This document shows positions 36,285 to 47,400 of a DNA stretch of 64,000 nucleotides, piece after piece. Position 1 is the first letter of the stretch. Each line of letters opens with the position of its first letter. This DNA is from Bradysia coprophila (lineage: Eukaryota > Arthropoda > Insecta > Diptera > Sciaridae), in the NCBI RefSeq assembly GCF_014529535.1, contig NC_050738.1, positions 3,790,588 to 3,854,587 of the forward strand, given 5' to 3'. The position numbers were made by a program, and so were the translations under genes. The notes beneath the pieces were generated by a model that was given only the letters and a program-made list of their open reading frames with translations, was not told the DNA's origin and searched no databases.

Positions 36285-36435
36285 TCAATGTACAAGCGAA
36301 ATTTAGAAGCGGATGGATCATATGCTATCGACAACGACGACAAAAATTAGCAATGAGCCATGGCTCCAAAGGTTTTATATTATAGTAAAAGAACACCAGA
36401 AAATATATTGAACAACAGAAGTAGTAGATTTGATA
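36285..36435 (-). repeat. dispersed repeat family A, reverse copy
   Basis: 'tgctatcgacaacgacgaca', then 'aaaaattagcaatgag', then 'aacagaagtagtagatttga' appear in the reverse family order. Confidence 0.7.
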
Positions 36436-36450
36436 CATTTTGCATTTTTA

Positions 36451-37520
36451 GACCCGTACGAAGTACTGGGGTCTTATAGGTTTACGCATACGTTTGTAAC
36501 ACGTCGAATTGGACTCCCTGAGTAAGGGGAAACCTATTGTGGTTGTCTAGAGATGCCAAATCCGCGAAAAAAAAATGTCCGTCTGTCTGTCCGTCTGTCT
36601 GTCCGTCTGTCCGTCTGTCTGTCTGCACGATAACTTGAGTAAAACGCATCCGATTTTGAAAATTCTTTTTTTTCCCGTTTGGTAATGTCAAAAGACAGGC
36701 TAAGTTCGAAGATGAGTGATTTTGGATCGACCCCTCCCGAGCTGTGGCCCAATAAGTGCTTTACGGTTTTTCGAAGATATCTCCGGACATTTAAACGTTA
36801 AACTTGTAAGTGATACGGCAAATAAAAGGTATTTACAATACCGATCGACAAAAAAAAAGTTTATGGAAATCGGATGACCGACTCGTGAGGTAGACCCCTT
36901 GGTGTGGAACAGGCACAGGGCGGCAAGCAGTTTTTGCTTGTAGGTCGGCCACATTTGAACATATTTCGTCTGTTTTAGCTTTATTAGATAGGTATTGACC
37001 GTACCAATCAGGGAAAAAATAATGAAATTATGAAATTATGTTCTCCGGAGCGTGAGCTAGGTCTCTTGGAGTGAGCTCTTATCTGGCTACTCGGAAGTAC
37101 AGTGAACGTGGTGTATTTTGACAATATCTCGAGTAAATTTTGACCGAATTTCATGATTTTTTTTTTGTTTGAAAGGTATTAACGAATGTAAAGCGTCGGT
37201 ACTATTTTCGGTTTCCTAACAAAATGGCTGCCGGCGGCCATATTGGATTTTATTAAAAGTGATATAAAGTGGGAAAAATGATGCTTAGAGAGTTTCTGTT
37301 AACATGGAAATAATGTGTTAAGTGTGAGGGGTTTCAGGGATTCCATATATGGACATCTATATATACCTACATACAGCTATATTGAGCTATATACAGGCAT
37401 ATAGAGCTATATAATAGCATATTCCTCTGTGAAATGTTTATTTACAGTGAAATATAGGTAAATATAGCGGTATATAGCTGTTTAAATAGGAATTTATGAA
37501 ATTTGACTTCGTACGGGGCT
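36451..37520. mobile_element. ~1.07 kb non-autonomous element with CCCGTACGAAGT ends
   Basis: It begins GACCCGTACGAAGT and ends ACTTCGTACGGGGCT, an inverted terminal repeat. It contains a (TGTC/CGTC)n microsatellite (about 36579-36625), then 'cgataacttgagtaaaacgc', and later 'ctactcggaagtacagtgaa'. A partial, diverged second copy is at 42405-42800. It has no intact transposase frame; open frames across the microsatellite are artefacts. Confidence 0.6.
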
Positions 37521-37799
37521 GTCTATATTGCCTCCGGCAATTTAATTGTATATGATAACAAGGCAAAGAGTGGATAATGTAACTGATTTAAAAGGAAGAA
37601 TAGTTTTTCAGCAGAGAAGAAAATGAAGTAAGAGAAATGAAGAGTTTTACATTAAAGGCTTTTGATACGAATAGGTGTTTCGTACGGGTCGGCGTTAGCT
37701 ATGTTTTGATAATTGAAATCAAATTTTATTTGGAATAATCATCGACAGCATGTTTGCCAACTGATGATTAATGATTACAACGATTAACAGTCAAACTCT

Positions 37800-38430
37800 T
37801 AAAAATTATAAACAGCAGGACAATTCCTCAAATGAAACCTGACGAAACTTAGAACGAAAACCAACAATTACAACAAAAAACTTGAATACAAAAATAAACG
37901 ATCGCGTCTTAGCAATACTGAAACCAATCTTCATCCAAATACACGGCTCCGGTATCAGAAAACATAAGAGCCAACAAGGACAATTGACAAGGACAAGGGT
38001 CAACTAAACGACTAAAATTGTTAAAAAGCCTGGACAAATTGCAAACCGGTTCGAAAAAGCCGTAAAACGTGCTATGAGTCGGAACGTGGAAAACTCATGA
38101 AAACGGATGGACCTGGAACTTCGGCAAACGACGAACTTCAAAGCGAGGTCGGGAGCATCAATACGACCGTTGAGAAGATCGTGCACGAAAAGGGCGCACA
38201 GATTTAGCCTTCGCCTCGACAGAGTCTCGATCCCGAGAGTTTTACACCTAGACTCATAGGAGGGAAGCCTGTAATTAGCGTCTCTCCTAACAGTCCCACG
38301 GAGAGCGTAAATGACAAAGTTCTTTTGTATCGACTCGACCTTGACTGATCTATCGGTCTGCCAGGGATACCATACAACTGAGGCGAGCGTACGAGTGCAC
38401 AGTAGACACTAACAAGTGCTCTCAAGTTGG
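37800..38430 (-). mobile_element. decayed jockey/CR1-like RT C-terminal fragment
   Basis: On the minus strand, broken frames give LRALVSVYCALVRS, then after a frameshift VESIQKNFVIYALRG, then NYRLPPYESRCKTLGIETLS, RRRLNLCALFVHDLLNGRID. These match the conserved end of jockey/CR1-type reverse transcriptases (LYCSLVR, LPPYE.RC, LE.RR...FV.D.L.G.ID). A frameshift and stops make it a relic. Confidence 0.65.
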
Positions 38431-39530
38431 TGAAAGATGAGAAAAATCAATTTATCGGGTATCGGGCCACAAGTTTATTGTTTGTGAGTTATTCGCAAGT
38501 TGTAGGTTAGTTCGAGAAAGTCTACCTAATCGCTCGTAAGTCTTTTCGGAAAAAGTTGCGATTCTGTCTACCTAATTCCTAAATCTGTAGAATTTCATCT
38601 TTGATACAACTTTGTTTTAAAATTTTCATTTTAAAGAATTTGATGTATCTTTCTGGTGCTTCAATGTTTTGCAATGAAAACATTTACATGTGTTCCATGC
38701 GTTATGTGTACGTATCTAATAAACCTAACATCGTCTCGACAGCTTCGTTATATGATTATTTGTTCAATGTTTTAAGAACATGGACTTAAGATTGAGTCTT
38801 ACACGTGAATAACGAATTTTATATACGGAGTACGTATTATTGTATACGCTTCGACAGAACTTATTATTTCATTAAAATGTCCCTCTTTTCCAAACAATGT
38901 CTAAAGCCCAGATTTTCCGTCCCCTCATCTTTTTTTTCATAATATAAATTCGTTAAGTAAACTTCAATTTAATTTAACACAAATTAAAATCAAGTCACAA
39001 AGAAAAAGAAATGGAAAAAAATAAAATAAAATAAAAACTTCCATAAAAGACATAAATTTATTCATTCAGAAGTGGAAGCAATTAAAAGAAATCTTTTTCG
39101 AAACAAAAAAAAAATCCTTCTCTCGGACTCATTTCAGTGATTTTTTTTAATTGTGTTTCTTGTACCATAAAATTTTCTTTCGGATGTGTCCGTGTGTTTA
39201 TGTGTTGGTACAGTTCTGATTGGGAAATTTTAATTCCGCTAAGACTGCAGCATTATTATTTTGGATTTGATTCATTTTCATTAAAAAGCAGCGTTGCGCA
39301 TTCCTTAACAGGGTTTTATTCGCCACTTTTAAATTATATATTCGTTTCTTTGTTACGGATGGCTAATTAAAAGTGGTGTTGCAATAAAAGTTACTAAAAT
39401 TTTCATTTGCAATTAAAATCGAATCTGGGCTTCCAGTGTGACCGTCAGTTCAAGAAAATGTTTTTAAGGAATATTTTAAAGAATTAGATTTTTGTTTTAA
39501 TTTCTATAAATCTACAACAAGTTATGGCTT
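38431..39530. other. AT-rich region without visible gene
   Basis: No repeats or coding segments are recognised beyond short A/T runs. The open frame at 39137-39370 has no support. Confidence 0.4.
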
Positions 39531-39539
39531 CGTAATATT

Positions 39540-39700
39540 GTCATTAAATCTGCTACTTCTGCTGTTTAAAAGCAAGCGCCTAGTGCTTCATGGAATGTCT
39601 TTTACTTCATATGTTTAACAGACTCTTTACAACAAAATGAACATTATCCAGAGCTTATTGCATATTTCTTTCGTTGTTGTCGATAACAGATGATTATAGG
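39540..39700 (+). repeat. dispersed repeat family A copy
   Basis: 'aaatctgctacttctgctgt', 'gtcttttacttcatatgttt', 'cattatccagagcttatt' and 'cgttgttgtcgataacagat' occur in family order, essentially full length. Confidence 0.75.
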
Positions 39701-40054
39701 GAAACGTTGAATTGAACAAGTTTCAAGAGTAGGAGTTTGCACAGGGCCAAACTGAAAGAGCATAGGCTCAAAGTAAGCATGTTTATAGATCTCTTCGTTT
39801 GGTGAAACTGATGACGGAAACGTGAGGAATGGTGGGGAAAAGTGTGCAAACAAATCGAAACCAACTTCACAATTTCACATAGTAATGAATAAGTGAGTGC
39901 GTCCAATTCTTTGAAATGAATGCAAATGAACTAATAACGGGGAATTCCCTTAGAAGCAAAGTTGGTTGTCATTAGTTTGCACACAAAACCGAACCGTCGA
40001 TCGTCACGCCAGCGGTCATTTTAGTGATCTATTAGTGGGTGAAGGTATGAATGA

Positions 40055-40248
40055 ACAACGCACTCCAATAACAGGCACAAGAAAAGATTTTTTTAACAGT
40101 CATTTGGAATCTTGTTTTGTATGAAACGCCCGTAACGCAGTGGCCTATCATAACATATAAAACTAAATTTATATGAGAATTTTAGACTACTGCGTCGTGG
40201 AGGCCTCTCATTTAATTCTGTTCTCGTGGCTGTTCTTGGAGTGCGTTG
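40055..40248. mobile_element. short TIR element, family B copy 2
   Basis: It begins CAACGCACTCCAATAACAG and ends CTGTTCTTGGAGTGCGTTG. The interior 'cgtaacgcag...tactgcgtcgtggaggcct' matches 236-402. Confidence 0.65.
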
Positions 40249-40489
40249 GTATGAAGAAAGCCTTCATACATTTAAGAGAGTTGTCCATACATTTTGGCGT
40301 GCTCCTTTGGGGTTTAATCCAAGTGCAAGAAGTTGAATTAGTTAGTCACAGCCTACAGGGAAACCTGTAACCATTTCTAAAGGAAATTATGGAACAATCT
40401 AGGAAAATGTGAAAAAAATGCAAGAAAATGTAGGAAATTGTTTTCCCAAAAATAGTCTTTGACCACTGTGTGTCGATCTTTGAGAAACT

Positions 40490-40620
40490 TTATTATGTCT
40501 TTCGACATGTTGATTTAATATGCAGTTCAAAAATACCATTTCTCATCAGGCCATGGCGACAGTGGTATTTGATACGAAGCTCTGGGAACCCCATATCAAT
40601 TTGCACACAAACAAGTCTAG
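40490..40620 (-). repeat. dispersed repeat family E, copy 2 (reverse)
   Basis: Read on the minus strand: 'gacttgtttgtgtgcaaat', then GCCATGGCCTGATGAGAAAT, 'ggtatttttgaactgcatat', then 'tgtcgaaagacata'. It matches 32345-32480. Confidence 0.65.
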
Positions 40621-41496
40621 CGAATCATAATTGAAAATAAATGTGTAATTCATCGCTAGCCATGCAGACTCGTGGCGGTCTGTGGTTAAGCCCCCACACA
40701 AGCTAAACAAATGTTTGGCTTTTTTGTCTTAGGAAAGTTTTTTTTAGATACGAAGTGCAATGTGTCTCTATTTGTTAAACCAAAAGATGAACCAATCATC
40801 AAATATCTGGTTAATATCTGGTTAACATCGAACGCTAAGCATTCATCACATCAACAACGAATGATCATCTTTTGGTTTAAGAAATTAGTCCCAAATACAC
40901 AAAACCTATCGAAAATAGAGCGAACTCAATTTCAAAGCCAACCTTCGATAGAATTTGTTCCTATATCACTCTGATCACACATTTTACTTAATTACCGTAT
41001 TCAAGTTCAGTGTCCGGTTTTCAAAACAAACTTATCTCTCACTTTCAAACCCCTAATTTCGTTCACTTTTCCAATTTTAAATTTAAATTGAATTTCGGTC
41101 GGAAAATTATAACCCTAAATACAACGTAAATGTTATTTTAAAATGTCCCTCAAATGCAATAAAACCTTATCAAATATTAAAATGTTACCCCCATCCATCC
41201 GGCAACAGAGAAAGAAACATTTCGTCGTCGCTGTTGAATTGTGACAACCCTTGAATGTGTTTATTATTATTATTTTCGCTTTTTGAAAAGAATAATTTAT
41301 CATTTTGCCTTCCATTCTTTGGAATATTAGAAAGTTTGTTTCAAGATTAATGACTATTTTCGGTAAGTTGTTTCTCCATTAGAATGACAATGCATGTGCA
41401 GAGTACAAAGTTTCCTCATTCTGTTCAACAAATTTACAACCGTCCGTGTATTGAACAAACCATAAAATCTTTTTTAATCAAATCAAAAAACATTAC

Positions 41497-44400
41497 TGTA
41501 ATGTGTGCTTTTATTTCGCTCCTGGGTATGTCAAAGTCACTCAACTCTCCTGCAATATAAAGTAAATTTATAATCTTCTCGTTCTTTCGTGTTCGTTTTT
41601 TCGTTCGGTGATATTATTAAGTGTCTAATACCCTTCAATTTTCGAATAATTTTTTATTAATACACCCATCCCTTTTGCATTTTTATACCATTTTATTGTT
41701 AAAATATAAACACAACAAGTGACATCTGTCTTTTTGAACAAAGTGTGAAATTATACACAAGTTATGTGTTTTGCCCGTCCCCAGTGGATGATCCCGCTGA
41801 GCATATTATCATATACGAATTAGGGGTGAATTTATAGATTTTTATTTTTATTCCATTTTTTTTTGTTAAAGAGTCTTTTCTGCCTCATATTCAATTTGAA
41901 AATTAAAATATTGAGGGTGTCTTATAAAAACATGTTTAATATGTTTCAATTTAATTTATTATTTTGTTTGCAATCGTGTTGCTGTTATTATTCGTCGTTG
42001 TTGTTGCTGTTTTCTTGCCATTACAGAAACAGTCAAATACAGAAGAGGAAAACAGGTGGATGGAGTATGAATTCGATTAATGTAGGATATGGATGTTTGA
42101 GTTACTTTTGAAATAATAGTCACCGGCTGTGCTTGGGTGAAATCTTTCTCACTGTAACAGTGTCTACGAATGGTTGGAGAGTAAATTTTAAGTACTAAAT
42201 ATTCACAATTCACCCAAAGAATACACGAACTATTTGATTTTTTAACTTTTTAGAAACAAAATAATCAATACGTTACCTCGTTGATACAAATAGTACAGCG
42301 TCTATTACTTCACTAGTTTTATCATACAGATCGTACCGCTTATTTTTGTCGTCGTTGTTGATAGCAGGTGAATAGCCTTTTTGGATGGATGATTCATTAT
42401 CCCTTTCTGACGCGTCGATTTGGAGTCCCTGAGTGTTTAGTGTTTAGTGGTTGCAATGCCTATAGACTCCAAATCAGCGATTAAAAAAAATGTCAGTCTG
42501 TCTGTCTATCCATCCGCTGACACTCTAACTTGAGTAAAACGCATCCAAATTCAAAAATTGGCCGATTGGTTCGGAAAAGTGCCATTTTGTGAGCCTTGGG
42601 AACGGTTTCTCGTCTTTGAAAGTTTTATGTTAGTATACCCACAATCAAAGCTACTTGCCGTTACCTTTCGGTAGCTACTCGGCTGTATACAGTGAACATA
42701 GTGTTTTTCAACGATTTTTCAAGTAAATGTCGGCCGATTGTTGTAATTTATTTTTTGTTTAAAAGGTAATGACGACCGGCATCGGAAATACTATACCAGA
42801 ATTCAACGCACCCATTCTGACTGCAAATTTTCTATTCAAATGAACAAACCTTCAATATTTACTTCGAATTTTAAAACCTTCGCGCATGTCAAGTTTCCGT
42901 TGCTGTACACAAAAACAACACTCACATATTAAAGAGGTGATTTTTGATTTGTATTTGTCGTTTTGTTCTATTGAGAGGGGCCTTGCGTATTAGTAAAACG
43001 TACACGATTTCGCACCAGTAGTAAAGCGTACACGATTTCGCACCAGTTACTAAAAACATTCCACATTGTTTTGTGAAATTACTTAAATATAAAGTCAAAT
43101 GTGTTGGCCCAACTTAGGATTTATACTCACGCATTTTAAGTGGCTCTTGTAACACTTGTCCATATAGTCTACATTTCAAAATTTAAGAATCGTTTACGAT
43201 GTAATTCGTCGTCTGTTTCACAGACCCATAATCGCAGTTTGGTGTCGGTCGCATTTTCCATTTGAATAATGTGCTACCGCTTCTGCCGTGCCCAGTTCGA
43301 ATTCGATTAATACTGCACCACGTTGAACGGGATTATCTCATTCCAGGAACGTTCACAGTTGGATCAGTGATTATTCCTTTGTTCATAATCGTAGCGGAAT
43401 TCCATTGTTCTCTCCACTGGTTCTTCGCATAGGTGTGACCTTACACTTCGTTAAACGCCCCCTTATATAGAGGTTTTCTCGACTTAAGTCTGCTCGTTGA
43501 TAATGCACTTTGATAGTTTGATGAATGGGAAAAAAAACTATACAAAGTGCTCCATCAATGAGCATCGGGTCTATTACTTCCATCGATCAACGTATTTTTA
43601 ATCAGTCAGATTTCAAATCTTGTACTTCAATTTTTTTAACATGCATTTTACTATTATAAAGGACCATATTATCCAGAGCTTGTCATTATTTTTGTTTTCG
43701 TTATCGATAACAGATGAATAGCCGCAGTCACATATGGAAAGAAGCCTTACTTATATGTCAACCACATCGTTAAGAGATGATTTTCACTTTCTTCCTAACC
43801 AAAATCCGGAGTGAGGAGTTCCGAAGAAATTGAAAAGCGGGTAAATCATCAGCCGCAATTGTTCAGTGAAGTTTTCTTTTGTTTAAATCAAGAGAAGTAA
43901 CAGATTCGATAAATATAAATTGTTTCCGGTCGTGTATAACGAAAATAAAAATTGATAACAGGAAGTTAATACATTCGATTTAAATTAAGGTCAATAGATT
44001 CAGTAGTTTACGTAATCCGATTATAAAAAGAAAACGATTCTGAATTATAATTACAGGTCCTATTTGAAACCTATTTGAAAATGGTTCTACCCACCCCTAA
44101 ACTGATGTACGTCATTATCTACTTTATACACGTATTCCGTACGAGATTGACCTTTTTTCCCATAAAATGGCAATACAAATTTCAATTTTAAAATAAACTT
44201 CATTTATTCACTCTACACATGAATACTGAACGTTTCCATTATATATGTATCCAATGGCTAGATTATATTTGCTTTAATTAATTCCAATAATCCATCAATA
44301 AAACAAAATATTTAATTAAAAACAATCAATTTCGCTTTATGTCAGCAAAGTTTTAGACCACCCAGCGTTAAACTTTATTACAAATTTTTTTTTTGCAATT

Positions 44401-47400
44401 TTATTTACTTTTTTTTTAAAGAAAATTTATCTAAGAATTATCGTTTCGTTGGAACGAGATCGGATTTGTTATGTGCTCTGGCTGGATGAGGTGTGTATGT
44501 GTGTATATTTGAAAGAGGGAAGAAAATCTATATACCTCATGTTAAGAATACAAATTGGCGATTTGTCTCCTACACTGATTTAATTTTCCTTTGGCATGGA
44601 TTTTTCATGTCACATTTTATTAAAGAATATCCGTCATTGATTGCTTTTTTTTGCTGGATGTGCTTGGGGTGAATTTTAAATTATTTTTATTTTATCCTGA
44701 TCATTGTGAATAATGGTGTGTTTATATTGTTCATGCTGAGTAAATTATAAAATATGGTAATTGATTTTGCGTATGGATAGAATGGGTATGCAATGCCATT
44801 CTTTTTATTAAATCTTTTCAATCGTTCCATAATTCTCGTATCCCCCCATCGCATTCGATAGGTTACAGTTGAGTTTAGCGAAAAAGCTTATTAATCTCGT
44901 ATACGCTAAAGAGTTCAATACTGCTTGCTGTGTACTCATACACGTAAAATGAATGCCATTATTACGGAAATATTCCATCTCTCAAGACTTTATGACACAC
45001 TTACATAAAGATTTTCACGTACCTTAATATAATTAACGACAGATAACGGGAAAATGGGGGGAAGAGTTTTTAATTGAATTTTCCAGGCACTTATAATAAA
45101 GGAATATAATTTTCTCGGGTGTGCTTTCAGGTGAGATAAAACAATTTTCACATTTTGCCATTATGAAGAAACATATTTTCATTTATAACGGTGATATACA
45201 TGTAATCGTTTTGCATTCGTTCACGCCACGATTTTAGGTATTTTTAGGGTAAAATTATAAATTACTTGTATACCATTTGTATTTAACTATAAAACGCGGA
45301 AAAATACTCACGTCTGTGCTAATAAGCGCTGCAGATGTTCTTCACAAACTTTAAGGGTTAGATAGACACACTAAATATTCTTCACATTGGTGTTGAGGAA
45401 TTCTTTGCGGAAAAAGTTTTAATTAGCGAACCATTTTTTGTGTGATTTTTTATAGTAAAATCCTGGAGCTGTTCGCACTGTAGCTTCAAATTTCAATTCC
45501 TTCAGAAATAAGTTAGTTGGTTTTCGGAAATGGCTCGCCGCACACTGTGCAAATAGCGAAAAAGAGACTATTTGCACAGTCCCGTGTGCGAATAGCCAAA
45601 TTATTATAAATAGACTATTTGCACTGTGCGCCTACCGAGGCCTATTTTAGCATTGAAATACTTTTTTAACAACAAATTTCCTGACTATATTCTATTGCGT
45701 CATAGTTTAAGTTTATCCAGTTTATCGCACATATCCTGTAGATTTATTGAATCCTTTATTTCATTGGGTAAGCATTCCTTTCCGCCTTCTTCTTCGTCGC
45801 TTTATTTTTGCTTATGTATGCACAAATTTTCCTGATTTCTAGTTAATTTCTAATTTAAGGCCGAGATGCGTTCTCATTGATCGTGTTACAGGTATCGCAT
45901 TTGTATTCTCCTCTTGTTGCGTTCCAGCACACTCGGGCTTCGAGGGTAACGAAAAAGCTGATACGCTAGCCAAGGCGGCAGCTTTGAGCAAGACATATGG
46001 TCCGGAACCCATAACTAGCGTACCGCCGTCGATAGCTGAACGACAGATACTTTCCTTAAGAGAAAAGAAATTCAGAGAACACTGGGCTAATATCAGATCA
46101 TGCCGACAGTCCGAATATTGCATACGCATCAGCAGGATCAACACCAAGTACTTCATTAATGTCAGTCGTACGAGGTTAAAATTATACACTGGAGTGATCA
46201 CTGGACACTACGGCTTCAACAAACACCTCACCACTATAGGCAAACGTTCTGATTCGAGCTGTGACCAATGCGGTCACCATACTGACACAGCTGAGCATTT
46301 TCTGTGTGACTGCCCTGACTACATCCTAAACAGGATGAAGCATCTGGGCAACTACACCATTAAATACCAGTCCATCAAACATTTGCTACCCAAGGACGTC
46401 CTGAACTTCATCGGTAGTTCAGGTAGATTCCAGGAATCAGCATAGAACCGTAACAAATCATCGATAGTAGCACAATAGGCCCAACGGAGGCCTCCGTGCG
46501 CGATTTAACTCACAGTAGTTAATCAGCTATCTCCTTAATAATAATAATAAAAAGAATTGTTGCGTTAGCCCGAATCGCTGTTGTCGTTGTTGCTTTTGGC
46601 CAGCCCAACTGTGTTTAAGTATTCCCCTTTTACGCCCTGGGAGATGTCTAGTTTTTCTTGCAAAATTGCTTTCATCTTGAGTGTAATTTTTGACTTCGTC
46701 GGTGATGGCTTCTTTAATGTGCAACTGTTGATGCGATCTAATTTTGTGAAGAAATATATTAAAATGCGTCTTTCAGTATTCTGTGATACTACACTCCAGA
46801 GGTCTGCAAGGTTAACTGTTTCACTGCTTTTTTTCAAACATATGATATATTTATAAATAATCATTTTATCTGTTAGCGACGGTAACGACATCACGTATTT
46901 TACTGTAAAACATAAGTTCAAACTAACGAAGTAATACTAGATTACAGCAGAGCCTATGTAAATGAGTAATACATGTGTGCGATGTTTGTGTCGTGTGAGC
47001 CGAAGGCGAACCGCCTAATTTCGCACACATGTATTACTCATTCACATAGGCTCTTCTGTACTGTTCTTTAATGTGTAGGCATCCTGTGCGTTGTATTTAC
47101 ATTGTCTAAGATGAAAACTACGAAACAATTTTGCATAAAACAGCATTTCGGATCCTTTCCACTTCTAAACATTTTGCACTAAAATTTCATTTTCATTTAG
47201 TAGGCATTGGTCGTGCCTGCCATTTCGGTGATATTTATTTGACTTCTTTATTGTTGTCATTCTCAGTTTCAGTGAATTTTTTTTGATTTTGTTGTTTCAA
47301 ATTATAAATTCAGTTGTGATTTTAGTGTTTTCTTAATTGTATCGATGGCACGTGTACCAAAAAATAGTTTTGCCTGTGTAAATTCCAATTTATATCGTGG

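Noticed and set aside
36482-36752. Open frames with QTDRRTDGQTDG repeats
   Set aside because: Created by translating the TGTC microsatellite of a mobile element.
41170-41230. Possible minus-strand exon (NSDDEMFLSLLPDGWG before GTAACA)
   Set aside because: It is open in more than one frame, the acceptor is poor, and the likely coding frame is not the phase needed to follow the 41497-41549 segment.
46565-46921. 118-codon minus-strand frame (MNLCFTVKYVMSLPSLTDK...)
   Set aside because: It follows the retroelement tail directly, overlaps open frames on both strands and shows no family resemblance.
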